From the NCBI GenBank assembly GCA_020633495.1, contig JACKDR010000003.1:1-64000 (forward strand): a stretch of 64,000 bases of DNA. The letters run 5' to 3'. Source of the stretch: Kofleriaceae bacterium (lineage in GTDB: Bacteria > Myxococcota_A > Polyangia > Haliangiales > Haliangiaceae). Position numbers and translations under genes: made by a program. Below, piece by piece: positions 18,233-27,405 of this stretch; within the stretch, counting starts at the first letter, position 1, and every line of letters begins with the position of its first letter. The notes beneath the pieces were generated by a model that did no database searches, had not been told where the DNA came from, and worked only from the letters and a program-made list of their open reading frames with translations.

Positions 18233-18720
18233 GGCGCGTCGCCCCAGCCGCGCTGGCGCTCCAGGCGCTGGTACGACGCCTCCATGCCGTGCTCCATGCC
18301 GGTCGCGAGCATCGCCTTGCGGGTCTCGGGGTCGGGCAGGCTCATGCGCATCGTCATCATCGTGCCGTCGCCGTCGGCGACGAACGTGGTCACGACGTGG
18401 TTGTCGGGGGTCGGATCGGGCAGGTGCATCCGCTCGACGTGGACGATCCGGTGCGGCGGATCGAGCTCGACGAGCTCGCCGGTGAGGTAGAAGCCGTGGC
18501 CCTTGCCGTCCGCCCACTCGTACCGGATCGCGCCGCCGGGGCGGGCCTCGATGCGGCAGACCGGCATGGTCCAGCCCTCGGGGCCGAGCAGCCACTGCTG
18601 CACGAGCTCGGGATCGGTGTGGGCGCGATAGACGGCGTCGGGGGGCGCGGCGAACCGCCGCGTCACCACGATGGTGCGATCGCCCTCGGTCGCCAGGGTC
18701 AGGTTGCTCGAGTTGCTCAC
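18229..18720 (-). CDS. AHSA1-domain SRPBCC protein
   Basis: The 163-aa product has the SRPBCC/AHSA1 pattern: TRRFAAPPDAVYRAHTDPEL, then QQWLLGPEGW, and a YQRLERQ helix at the end. The START-like fold has a hydrophobic ligand cavity. These proteins are typically co-transcribed with an ArsR regulator and a VOC protein, as here. GTGA overlaps occur on both sides, so all three genes are translationally coupled. Confidence 0.9.
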   Translation of the reverse strand: MSNSSNLTLATEGDRTIVVTRRFAAPPDAVYRAHTDPELVQQWLLGPEGWTMPVCRIEARPGGAIRYEWADGKGHGFYLTGELVELDPPHRIVHVERMHLPDPTPDNHVVTTFVADGDGTMMTMRMSLPDPETRKAMLATGMEHGMEASYQRLERQRGWGDAP

Positions 18721-19082
18721 GGGTCACGGTCCTTTCTGGTCCTCGGTGGGGTCGCCAGCAGGCGATCGAGGCGGCGGTAGTTGTGCTCGAGCGCGTCGCG
18801 GAGCCGCGCCAGGTACGCGTCGAGCTCGGCGAGCCCGCCGGGCGCGAGCCGGCACGGCCGGGTCGTGCCCTCGACGCGGCGGACGATGAGGCCGGCGTCG
18901 GTCAGCACCTTGAGGTGGCGCGAGATCGCCGGCTGCGAGATCGGGAACGGCGCGGCCAGCTCGTTGACCGTGGCCTCGCCCTGGGCGAGGCGGGCGAGGA
19001 TCGCGCGCCGGGTCGGATCCGCGAGGGCCGACAGGGTCGCATCGAGGGTCGGCGTCGAGGGCACGCCCTGTATATAGATCAT
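18717..19082 (-). CDS. ArsR-family transcriptional regulator
   Basis: The 121-aa winged-helix repressor has LSALADPTRRAILARLAQGE and the recognition helix SQPAISRHLKVLTDAGLI. No Cys pair typical of metal sensing is present, so it belongs to the metal-independent ArsR group paired with AHSA1 proteins. The ATG at 19082 lies inside a run of TATATA boxes that looks like its operator, so a start at GTG 19064 (115 aa) is also possible. Autoregulation of the operon is inferred. Confidence 0.88.
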   Translation of the reverse strand: MIYIQGVPSTPTLDATLSALADPTRRAILARLAQGEATVNELAAPFPISQPAISRHLKVLTDAGLIVRRVEGTTRPCRLAPGGLAELDAYLARLRDALEHNYRRLDRLLATPPRTRKDRDP

Positions 19083-19110
19083 TCGTTATATAACTGCAAG
19101 CGGATATATA
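19071..19110 (-). promoter_or_regulatory. AT-rich operator/promoter of the ArsR operon
   Basis: Three TATATA-type boxes occur in 40 bp, including a perfect 10-bp palindrome GTTATATAAC (19085-19094). This stands out in a very GC-rich region and overlaps the arsR start, as expected for an autorepressed promoter. Confidence 0.6.
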
Positions 19111-19329
19111 GAGGACGCGGAGCTCCCGGAGCCCCGCCCACCACGGCACGGCCGGCCGGCGCGGGTGTCGGTGGTCGACGTCGTGAGCTCGACGTCTCGA
19201 ACGACCAGGGCGGCAGGGTCGCGCCATCGAGGACGGGCACCGGTGCGCGATCGAAGGTGTTGCAGACGCCGGCGCTGGCCCAGACGTGGCCGCCGGCGAC
19301 CTGGAACGGCGCGAGGCTCGAGCGCCCGC

Positions 19330-20814
19330 CTACGGCGTGATCTCGTCCGCGCCCATGTCGGCGCGATCGCCCTGGGGCCGGGCGTCGCCGTCGATGTCGA
19401 CGGTGTCGGTGGCCGCGGGATCGGCCACGTCCTGGGCCGGCGAGCCGGCCATCAGGTGGAAGTCCCGGGTCGCGGGGTCGACGAACAGCGGATCGGCGTT
19501 GATGTTGCCGGTGCCGGCGACGGTCTGCGGGCCGATGTCCGAGTAGCGCCAGCTGCAGTCGGCGTCGTCGCCGATCTGGGTGCCACTGCCCTGGACCACG
19601 TTGGCGTAGACGATGTTGTTCTCGAAGACCAGCGGCGTCGCGATCGACGTGCACTCGACGCCGGACACGGTGTTGGAGACGCTGCCGTTGGCGGTGATCG
19701 TGTTGAACCGCAGCTCGTGGGTGCCGACCGTCGTGATGTCGGTGATGCGCATGCCGCCGAACGTGCTGGTCAGGCCGCCGTTGAGCGCGATCACGTTGTT
19801 GACCAGCGAGAACTCGCAGCCGGTGATCAGCAGGCCGCCGCCGCCGGTGTTGGCGATCAGCGTCGAGCGGTGCATCGTCAGCGTCGACTGCGAGCACGAC
19901 GCGGCGACGGTCAGGCCGCTGCCGATCACGCCGGTGAGGGTGATGCCCTCGAGCGTGACGTCGGCGCCGTTGCTGATGGTCAGGACCGGCACCGTGGACG
20001 GGCTCGGCTGCACGGTGGCACCGTCGGCGAGGATCGACACGGTCAGGCCGTCGATCGTGATCGCGCCGGTGTAGCTGCCGGGCGCGGCCTTGATGACGTT
20101 GCGGCCGCCGGTGACCTGGGCCAGGCCCAGGGCGAAGGTGTTGCAGGGCGCGCCGCGGGTGCACGTGCCGCTGCCCTGGCCGGACGCCGACAGGTAGATG
20201 ACGTCGGCCTCGTCGACGCAGGCGCCGGTGCCGGTGTTGCACACCTGGCTGTCGCACTCGCTGTCGGCGGCGCAGCCGCGGCACGCGTGGCTGTCCTCGT
20301 CGCACACCGGCGAGGTCGCGTCGACGCAGTCGGTGGCGGCCAGGCACGCGACGCACGCGCCGGTGTCGAGCAGGCAGCGAGTGGCGCCGACGCGGCCGGT
20401 GCAGTCGTCGTCGCCGCCGCACACCGTGCACAGGTGGGCGTCGCCGCACACCGGGGTCGCGTCGTCACAGTCGTCGTTGCCCTCGCACTGGACGCAGGTG
20501 CCGTCGGTGCAGAACGGGCGCTCGGCGGTGCAGTCGTCGGGGCCGCCGCAGTCGGTGGCCTGCGGATCGGCGATGCACGTGTGGGACGGGCCATACGCGC
20601 CGCTGTCGTCGCAGTACGGCCGGGCCGGATCGGCGCACGCGCTGACCGCGTTGCCATCGCCGCACGACGCCGCGTTCGAGCAGCAGTAGTTCGAGTTCGT
20701 GACCTGGCACCCGGTGACGAGCGCGCCGAGGCCGAGCAGGGCGAAGAATGCGAGCGCGGACCCGGCCAGGAGGCTCGGGCCGCGGCGCGCGCGGCGTCCG
20801 TGATGGTGGCTCAT
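19330..20814 (-). CDS. Cys-rich lipoprotein with parallel beta-helix (choice-of-anchor Q-like) domain
   Basis: The 494-aa protein starts at ATG 20814 with a long lipoprotein signal ending ALVTGC. Residues about 38-200 hold Cys-rich modules of the myxobacterial DxDC type (GGPDDCTAERPFC, GGDDDCTG). Then comes a right-handed parallel beta-helix (APCNTFALGLAQVTGG, followed by repeated ITLTGV, LIANTGGGGLLITG and NNVIALNGG turns). The end, VDIDGDARPQGDRADMGADE, is the choice-of-anchor-Q tail. It is probably exposed on the cell surface and may bind or cleave polysaccharide. It is transcribed divergently from the heparinase-like gene. Confidence 0.8.
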   Translation of the reverse strand: MSHHHGRRARRGPSLLAGSALAFFALLGLGALVTGCQVTNSNYCCSNAASCGDGNAVSACADPARPYCDDSGAYGPSHTCIADPQATDCGGPDDCTAERPFCTDGTCVQCEGNDDCDDATPVCGDAHLCTVCGGDDDCTGRVGATRCLLDTGACVACLAATDCVDATSPVCDEDSHACRGCAADSECDSQVCNTGTGACVDEADVIYLSASGQGSGTCTRGAPCNTFALGLAQVTGGRNVIKAAPGSYTGAITIDGLTVSILADGATVQPSPSTVPVLTISNGADVTLEGITLTGVIGSGLTVAASCSQSTLTMHRSTLIANTGGGGLLITGCEFSLVNNVIALNGGLTSTFGGMRITDITTVGTHELRFNTITANGSVSNTVSGVECTSIATPLVFENNIVYANVVQGSGTQIGDDADCSWRYSDIGPQTVAGTGNINADPLFVDPATRDFHLMAGSPAQDVADPAATDTVDIDGDARPQGDRADMGADEITP

Positions 20815-21199
20815 GATGGTCCTGGATCGAGGGTTCGCATCGTAGTCCGATCCCTCTCGAGGGTCACGTGATCGGCACCCCGCGGTCGGTGCCGCGGCCG
20901 CGTCGACGATCGCGGTCCGCGTGCTACGGTCCAGCACCTCATCGGGGAACCGTCAGCCGCAGCACGGTTGGTGTTCGAAGAGTTGGTGCCGTCCGTGTGA
21001 ACGGCACCGACAGCGGGCGCGCGTGTGCGTCGCGATCGTGCGCGTCGCGAACGCGTGGCGCGGCGTCGAGTTGTCGATCGCGATCGCGCTCGATCGCGAG
21101 GCCACGCACACTTTCCCGACGCTGCGGAAAACTCGGGCGCAATTCTTTTTCGTCCGGATCCTTGATCCTCGACGACGACGCCGCCACGCTGTTCGCCAC
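20815..21199. other. Divergent intergenic region with inverted repeat
   Basis: This region separates two divergent secreted-protein genes and contains no gene. GGTGCCGT (20985-20992) and ACGGCACC (21001-21008) form an 8-8-8 inverted repeat, a possible shared operator. A stretch of alternating GATCGCGATC-type sequence lies near 21,080. Confidence 0.5.
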
Positions 21200-23227
21200 G
21201 TGCGCAGCTTCAACGTGCTCCTCCTCGGCGCGCTCGCCTCCCTCGCGGCGTGCACCGGCGACATCACCAACCCCGGCGGTCCGGGCGGCCCCGGTGGCGA
21301 CGACGACACCACGGATCCCAGCGATCCTGACACGCCGATCGGCCCACAGGATCCCGACTACTCGGCGCAGCACCCGCGCATCTACCTCGAGCGCAACCGC
21401 GATCGCCTGACCGCGGCGCTCGACGCCAACGCGCCCGGCGTCGCGCGGTTCCGCCAGGTCGTCGACGCCCAGCTGGGCGGCGCCGACACGTACAACTTCC
21501 AGGCGTGGTTCGCGGGGCTGCTCGGCCAGCTCACCGGCGACGATCGTTACTGCACGTACGCGGTCGGCTACATCGACGACTTCGTCGCCTCCGAGGAGGC
21601 CGCGATCGCGAACGGCCAGAACCCCGGCGCCGCCTTCGACAGCTACCTCGAGGTCGGCCCGCTGGTCGGCGACGTCATGCTGACCTACGACTGGTGCTAC
21701 GACGCCACCTCGGCGTCGCAGCGCGAGCGCTGGCTCGCCTACGCCGCGCAGGCGGTGTGGAACGTGTGGCACCCGTCGCAGGCGACCTGGGGCGGCCGCG
21801 CCGCGAGCTGGTCGGGGTGGTCGACCGACAACCCGTCGAACAACTACTACTACTCGTTCCTGCGCGCGACGATGCTGTTCGGGCTGGCGGCGCACGACGA
21901 GCACCCCGACGCCGCCGGCTGGCTCGACTTCTTCCGCGAGCAGAAGTTCCAGGACCAGCTGGTGCCGACGTTCGAGGGTGACCTCACCGGCGGCGGCTCG
22001 CGCGAGGGCACCGGCTACGGCACCTCGATGCACCGGCTGTGGGAGCTGTACGATCTCTGGGAGGGCTCGACCGGCGAGGATCTGGCGCGGCAGACCACCC
22101 ACACCCGGGCGTCGATGCTGTACCTGATGCACGCGATCGTCCCGACCCTCGATCGCTTCGCGCCGATCGGCGACCAGTCGCGCGACTCCAGCGCGTCGCT
22201 GTTCGACTACCACCGCAACTACCTCCAGGAGCTGGCCTACCTGTTCCGCGACGACGCGCTGGCGCCGCACGCCCGCTGGGTGATCGACAACTCGTCGGTG
22301 CCGGCGATGGAGCAGACGTACATGGCGCCGTACGACTTCCTGTACGGCGACCAGGCGATGACCCCGACCGCGCCCGACGATCTGAAGCGCGTCTACTACG
22401 GCCCCGGGACCGGCCACACCTTCGCGCGGTCGAGCTGGGACGCCGACGGCACCTGGCTGAACGCGATCGCCGGTCCGTACACCGAGTCGCACGCCCACCA
22501 CGACCAGGGCTCGCTGATGCTCTACAAGGGCACCTGGCTGGCCTACGACGCCGGCGTGGCGTCGAACAGCGGCATCCGCCCCGAGGAGGAGCTGCACAAC
22601 GTCGTCCGCCTGGTCCAGGGCGGCTCGACGATCCGCCAGCGCGAGGGCACGACCTCGGCGACCACCGCGCTGCACCGCGGCGCCGGCTGGGTCCACTGGG
22701 CCGGCGACGTCACCGCCGCCTACAACGGCAACGCGTCGGTCGACGGCGTCGTCCGCGAGCTCGTCTTCATCGAGCCCGACACGGTCGTGGTCTTCGACCG
22801 CGTCAGCACCGCGACCGGCACCCAGCAGGTCTGGCAGCTCAACACCCCGGGGCAGCCCAGCGTGTCGGGCGCCCGCGCCACGATCTCGACCGGCGGCCAC
22901 ACGCTCGAGGTCGAGCGGCTGCTGCCCGCCGGCGCCACGATGGCGGTGTCCGACTGGTCCGGCGACGGCGACGTCCACGGCGGCTACCGCCTCGACGACA
23001 CCGTCGCGGGCGGCGATCAGCGCTTCCTCCACGTCCTGGCGGTGGACGGCAGCGTGACCTCGTCGACGGCCAGCGACGCCGGGTCCCAGCACGGCGTCCG
23101 GCTGCAGCTCGCGGACGGCCGCACCGCGACGGTCCGGTTCGAGGACGCGGCGGTCGGCGGCACGCTCGAGATCACCGGCGGCAGCAGCCCGGTCAGCGTC
23201 ACGCTCGGCGCCGGCATCGACTACTGA
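21200..23227 (+). CDS. Heparinase II/III-like lipoprotein (putative polysaccharide lyase)
   Basis: The 675-aa lipoprotein (GTG 21200; lipobox LAAC, Cys18) has a Gly/Asp/Pro linker and an alpha-toroid domain (about 60-330; HPRIYLERNRDRL, SNNYYYSFLRATMLF). A beta-sandwich with the heparinase II/III signature follows (GPYTESHAHHDQGSLMLY, with conserved His and Tyr candidates). It likely cleaves uronic-acid-containing polysaccharide outside the cell, suiting a predatory or degradative lifestyle. An in-frame extension to 20,921 has no signal peptide and was not used. Confidence 0.78.
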   Translation: MRSFNVLLLGALASLAACTGDITNPGGPGGPGGDDDTTDPSDPDTPIGPQDPDYSAQHPRIYLERNRDRLTAALDANAPGVARFRQVVDAQLGGADTYNFQAWFAGLLGQLTGDDRYCTYAVGYIDDFVASEEAAIANGQNPGAAFDSYLEVGPLVGDVMLTYDWCYDATSASQRERWLAYAAQAVWNVWHPSQATWGGRAASWSGWSTDNPSNNYYYSFLRATMLFGLAAHDEHPDAAGWLDFFREQKFQDQLVPTFEGDLTGGGSREGTGYGTSMHRLWELYDLWEGSTGEDLARQTTHTRASMLYLMHAIVPTLDRFAPIGDQSRDSSASLFDYHRNYLQELAYLFRDDALAPHARWVIDNSSVPAMEQTYMAPYDFLYGDQAMTPTAPDDLKRVYYGPGTGHTFARSSWDADGTWLNAIAGPYTESHAHHDQGSLMLYKGTWLAYDAGVASNSGIRPEEELHNVVRLVQGGSTIRQREGTTSATTALHRGAGWVHWAGDVTAAYNGNASVDGVVRELVFIEPDTVVVFDRVSTATGTQQVWQLNTPGQPSVSGARATISTGGHTLEVERLLPAGATMAVSDWSGDGDVHGGYRLDDTVAGGDQRFLHVLAVDGSVTSSTASDAGSQHGVRLQLADGRTATVRFEDAAVGGTLEITGGSSPVSVTLGAGIDY

Positions 23228-23523
23228 CGGCGCGCGGCCGGCGGCCGTCCGGTACGATGATCGGGGCGAGCCCGGACCGGCGGCGTCGCGCTGCTGCAGT
23301 GGCATTCGCGATCTCGGCCACGCGGCAGGGCCCGCCCGGGAACCGGCTACGTGCTCCGGTTCCGGCCGTCCCGCCGATCGGGCGAGGAGGGGAGTTCGGG
23401 CCGATGACTCGGAATCTCGACGTGCTGTGACCAGTTTGGACTCGAAACGTCGGGGATCCCTCGCAATCGGGACCTGAATCACCCAAGGGGGGTGGATTCG
23501 TGTTCTGATACACGTGACGAATC

Positions 23524-23931
23524 ATGAGAGACGTGCAAGCACACTTGGACCGAGTCATCGCCGAGTTCATCGCCACGATCACCACGCTGGCGCGAGAAGC
23601 CGCGATGCAGTCGCTGTCGCAGGCCCTGGGCGACGCCGGCGCCAACACGCTGCGCCGCAAGGGCCCGGCGGCGGCGCGCAAGGGCGCCAAGCGGCCGGCG
23701 AGCGAGATCGACGAGACCAAGCAGCGAGTCGCCACGTTCATCGCGCAGAATCCGGGCCTGCGAATCGAACAGATCAATGCGCAACTCGGCACGACCACCA
23801 AGGAGCTGGCGCTCCCGCTCCGCAAGCTCATCGCCGAGCGCAAGGTGACGACCAAGGGCGCCAAGCGCGCCACGGTGTACTTCGCGGGCGGCGGCGGCGG
23901 CGGCGGCGGCGCGAAGAAGCGCGCGCGCTGA
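23524..23931 (+). CDS. Small basic winged-helix-like DNA-binding protein
   Basis: The 135-aa protein has an N-terminal helix (AHLDRVIAEFIATITTLARE), a Lys/Arg/Ala-rich hinge and a C-terminal winged-helix-like segment (LRIEQINAQLGTTTKELALP, then LRKLIAERKVTTKG). It ends with an eight-Gly run and KKRAR. The basic tails suggest a nucleoid-associated or regulatory DNA-binding protein, similar in style to short proteins common in myxobacteria. It is monocistronic; the promoter must lie in 23,228-23,523, where I see nothing distinctive. Confidence 0.65.
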   Translation: MRDVQAHLDRVIAEFIATITTLAREAAMQSLSQALGDAGANTLRRKGPAAARKGAKRPASEIDETKQRVATFIAQNPGLRIEQINAQLGTTTKELALPLRKLIAERKVTTKGAKRATVYFAGGGGGGGGAKKRAR

Positions 23932-24107
23932 CGCTGCGGAGCGCGCGGCGCGAACTTCGTGGTGTGGGTCGGTGTCGGGGCTTGCCAGGTTGGGGCGAGG
24001 TGCCTCGGGCGCGGCCGTTGGGGCAGATCGCCCCGCGTCGCACGGCCCTAGCTGCCCGGAAAGCGTAGGCATGCCCACGGCATGACCGATGCAGCTTCGT
24101 CGCCGCC

Positions 24108-25103
24108 ATGAGCCGTTCCACGCCGCGATCACGTCCTCCCTGTCAGCGCGGCGACGCGTGTCCGGTGGGTGGGCGATCGCTCGCGGCGGGGACCGTGGTC
24201 GCGGGTCGGTTCCGGTGCACGGCGTGGCTCGGCACCGGCGGCGTCGCCGACGTCTTCGAGGCGGTGGACCTGCGCGGCGGCGCCACCGTCGCGGTCAAGT
24301 GCATGCGCAGCCGCTTGCGCGGCGACGCGCGGGTCGACGCGCACTACCAGGTCGAGGCCGGCGCGCTGCGCCGCCTCGCCGCCGCGCCGGTGGCGCACCT
24401 GGTCGACGAGGGCGTCGGTCGCGACGGCCTGCGCTACCTGGTGCTCGAGCGGCTGTGGGGCCCGTCGTTCGACGCCTGCGTCGCCGCGGCGTGCCCGACC
24501 GCGTGCGGCCTGGCCACGTTCGCCCAGCTGCTCGACGTCGTCGAGCGCATCCACGGCCTCGGCGTCGTCCACGGCGACCTCAAGCCCGGCAACGCGATCC
24601 TGGTCGGCGGCGACGCGGTCGCGCTGATCGACTTCGGGCTGGCGGTGGTGGACGACGACGCGGCGGCCGGGGCGCGGCCCCACGTCTTCGGCACGCCCGA
24701 GTACATGGCGCCCGAGCTGATCGACGGCGCCAGCCGCAGCGTGGCGTCCGACGTCTACGCCCTCGGCGCGATGCTGTACGAGCTCCTGACCGGGGCGCCG
24801 CCGTTCGGCGGCCGCGACGCCCGCGAGATCGCGCGGCGCGTCCTCGACGACGACGTCGTGCCGGTGTCACGGCGGGTCCTGACCCCGATCGCGCCGGCGC
24901 TCGACGCGCTGGTGCTGAAGGCGCTGGCGCGGCGTCCCGAGGATCGCTTCGCCTCGGTGGCGGCGCTGCGCGACGCGCTGCGCGCGGCGCCGGTCTCGGG
25001 CGCGGCGACGGCGCCGCGCCTGCGCGCCGGCTGGGACGACGTCCCGACCCAGCCCAGCCCGCCGTGGCGGCGTCGCGCCGGGCGCGCCGCGCTCGCGCAC
25101 TGA
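24108..25103 (+). CDS. Serine/threonine protein kinase (Pkn2-type), soluble
   Basis: The 331-aa kinase has the glycine loop GTGGVADVF (42-50), VAVK with Lys64, an alpha-C Glu83, catalytic loop HGDLKPGN (155-162), DFG (175-177) and APE (201-203). The HRD arginine is replaced by Gly (HGD), a feature of RD-minus kinases that may not need activation-loop phosphorylation. The N-terminus carries Cys residues (CQRGDAC). No transmembrane segment or sensor domain follows, so it is a short cytoplasmic kinase whose input is unclear. Confidence 0.9.
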   Translation: MSRSTPRSRPPCQRGDACPVGGRSLAAGTVVAGRFRCTAWLGTGGVADVFEAVDLRGGATVAVKCMRSRLRGDARVDAHYQVEAGALRRLAAAPVAHLVDEGVGRDGLRYLVLERLWGPSFDACVAAACPTACGLATFAQLLDVVERIHGLGVVHGDLKPGNAILVGGDAVALIDFGLAVVDDDAAAGARPHVFGTPEYMAPELIDGASRSVASDVYALGAMLYELLTGAPPFGGRDAREIARRVLDDDVVPVSRRVLTPIAPALDALVLKALARRPEDRFASVAALRDALRAAPVSGAATAPRLRAGWDDVPTQPSPPWRRRAGRAALAH

Positions 25104-25126
25104 CCGGCGGCGCCCGGCGTCGCGGA

Positions 25127-27241
25127 TCAGCCGCCGATGAACTCGCGCAGGATCGACGTCGGCGGCACGTGCTCGGGGTAGATCGTGACGAAGCGATCGA
25201 GCAGCTGCAGCAGCCGCGCCGCGGTCGTCCACGCCGGGTCGTCGCGCGGGACCTCGAGCAGGTAGCGCTGGGCGTAGACCTTGAGCACGCTGAGCTCGTA
25301 GACCAGCGAGGTGTCGACGACGGCGTCGGCGCGGTGCTGGAACGGGAAGATGTGGCGGCGCTCGCCGTCGCGGACCGACGGCCAGCGGCGGATCGTCGCC
25401 GCGGCGTCGTGGTTGCGGCCGTGGCGGTCGCGGACGATGCGGCGGATCAGGCGGACGTCGGAGGCCATGACCCGCCACAGCCGGTCGAACGGCAGCTGCG
25501 CCAGCGGGCACACGAAGACCGAGAAGCTCTGATCGCGGGGCAGCGCCGGCAGCATCGCCGGGTTGAGGGCGTGGATGCCCTCGAGCATCAGCACCTGGTC
25601 GTCGCGCAGGCGCAGCCGCGGGCCGCCGGTCGGGTGGCTGACGCCGGCGCGGAAGTCGTAGTGCGCGGTCTGCACCTCCTCGCCGGCGAGCAGGCGGGCG
25701 ACGTGGTCGCCGAGCAGGTCGAGCCGCAGCGCCTCGAGCGCCTCGTAGTCGTGGTCGCCGTTGTCGGCGCGCGGGCTGGCGTCGCGATCGACGTAGTAGT
25801 CGTCGAGCGAGATCCGCACCGGCTCGAGGCCGACGACCTGGAGCTGGACCTCGAGGCGCTGGATGAACGTGGTCTTGCCCGACGACGACGGCCCGGCGAT
25901 GCCGACGACCCGGGCGCCGCGACCGCGGGCGAGGATCGCGTCGGCGACCTGCGACACCCGCTTCTCGTGGAAGCCCTCGGCGACCCGGATCAGCGTCGTG
26001 ATCCGGCCGCTGACGCAGGCGCGGTTGAACGCGCCGACGCTCTCGACGCCGAGCGTCGCGAGCCAGCGATCGGTCGGGTCGACCAGCGCGCGGTTCTGCG
26101 ACACGATGTCGGCGAGCGTCTCGGTGACGCCGTCGGGGCGTGCCGGCCGCGCCTCCTCGGGGTAGGTCAGCACCATCGCGCCGCCGCCGTCGCCGAGGAC
26201 GCGGAAGCCGGTGATCGCCGCGGCGCTGGCGACCAGGGGGCCGAGCGCCAGGGCCTGGACCCGGCCGAAGCTGCACAGCGGCACCGTGCGCTCGTGCCAG
26301 GTGTCGAGCAGGTCGGCGGCGTCGGTCCAGCCGCGCTCGCGCAGGTGCTCGCGGGCCTCGTCGACGGTCCACCACTCCTCGTGGAGCGGCGTCGCCGCCT
26401 CGGTGAGGGCGCGCATGCCGTCCTCGAGGCGCGCCGCCAGCGTCGCCAGCGAGCCCTCGACGCCGGCGACCTCGACCCGCTGGCCGACGCCGACCGAGTG
26501 GCCCATGCGCAGGGTCACCGGCGGATCGAGCCGGGCCGCGGCCTCCAGCATCAGCAGCGCGGCGCTGCGGCGCAGCAGGCGCTCGCCCTCGGGGTGGGCG
26601 GTGGTCAGCGGCTCGATCGAGCAGGTCGAGGTGATCGGCCAGCGCAGCGACGTGGCGCGACGATCGATCAGGCCTCCGACCACGAGCTTGCCGTCGATCC
26701 GCGCCGGCAGCAGCTCGCCCAGCGGCGTGCCGGTGCGGACCACGGTGATGCCGCCGCGTAGCCGCACCGGGACGTCGATGCGGCGCGGGAACGACCGATC
26801 GCGCAGCAGGACGCCGACGCTGGTGGTCATGTCGACCAGGCGGTCGGCGACCCCGGCGAGCAGGGTCTCGACCAGGCGCAGCGCCAGCGCCGGCTCGGCG
26901 TCGCGCAGCCGCTCGTAGGCCGGGCGATCGAGGCGCGCCAGCGTCAGGGGCGCGGTGGCCTCGACGGTGGCGGCGCGCGGGCGGCCCAGGATCAGGGCCA
27001 GCTCGCCGAACCAGCCCCCGGCGGCGACCCGGCCGACCTGGAGGTCGCCGCGCAGGAACCGGGCCTCGCCGGCGAGCACGAAGTACAGCGCGCGGTCGAC
27101 GTCACCCTCGGCGACGACCACGGAGCCGGCGGCCACCTCGACGCGCTCGAGGTGGGCGGCGAGCACCGCGAGCCCGGGGTCGTCGAACGTGCCCAGGATC
27201 AGGGCGCGGAGATCGGCGACCGAACAGCACGGTGGGGCCAC
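25127..27241 (-). CDS. Cyclic-nucleotide-binding domain fused to uridine-kinase-like protein
   Basis: The 704-aa protein (GTG start) combines three parts. Residues 10-135 form a cNMP-binding domain with GGWFGELALILGRPRAATV as phosphate-binding cassette. Residues about 150-400 resemble the TGS/threonyl-tRNA-synthetase-like editing module seen in some bacterial nucleoside kinases. Residues about 440-704 form a uridine kinase/PRK domain with the P-loop GPSSSGKTT (450-458) and LDDYYVDRD (479-487). It may phosphorylate a nucleoside under cyclic-nucleotide control. The TGS-UDK pair is known; the added cNMP sensor is unusual. Substrate and ligand are not predictable from sequence. Confidence 0.85.
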   Translation of the reverse strand: MAPPCCSVADLRALILGTFDDPGLAVLAAHLERVEVAAGSVVVAEGDVDRALYFVLAGEARFLRGDLQVGRVAAGGWFGELALILGRPRAATVEATAPLTLARLDRPAYERLRDAEPALALRLVETLLAGVADRLVDMTTSVGVLLRDRSFPRRIDVPVRLRGGITVVRTGTPLGELLPARIDGKLVVGGLIDRRATSLRWPITSTCSIEPLTTAHPEGERLLRRSAALLMLEAAARLDPPVTLRMGHSVGVGQRVEVAGVEGSLATLAARLEDGMRALTEAATPLHEEWWTVDEAREHLRERGWTDAADLLDTWHERTVPLCSFGRVQALALGPLVASAAAITGFRVLGDGGGAMVLTYPEEARPARPDGVTETLADIVSQNRALVDPTDRWLATLGVESVGAFNRACVSGRITTLIRVAEGFHEKRVSQVADAILARGRGARVVGIAGPSSSGKTTFIQRLEVQLQVVGLEPVRISLDDYYVDRDASPRADNGDHDYEALEALRLDLLGDHVARLLAGEEVQTAHYDFRAGVSHPTGGPRLRLRDDQVLMLEGIHALNPAMLPALPRDQSFSVFVCPLAQLPFDRLWRVMASDVRLIRRIVRDRHGRNHDAAATIRRWPSVRDGERRHIFPFQHRADAVVDTSLVYELSVLKVYAQRYLLEVPRDDPAWTTAARLLQLLDRFVTIYPEHVPPTSILREFIGG

Positions 27242-27322
27242 GCTCCGATCTTACGCCGGGACCCGGCGGCGAGCCTGGCGCGGGGCGTCGCGTCGCGATC
27301 ATTCCGCCGTGGACCGACGGGC

Positions 27323-27333
27323 TCCAGTCTGGA
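27323..27333. promoter_or_regulatory. TCCA-N3-TGGA site upstream of operon 1
   Basis: TCCAGTCTGGA (followed by AC) lies about 70 bp before the NrtS-like start. The same palindrome type occurs three times upstream of the sigma-54 activator at 35,964. It is a candidate binding site for that activator. Confidence 0.45.
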
Positions 27334-27405
27334 ACCGTGGCCGCGTCGTGGCCGGGTGATTCCGCCAGGATAGCGGATGGTCCGCGACGTGCTTTCCACA
27401 GGCGC

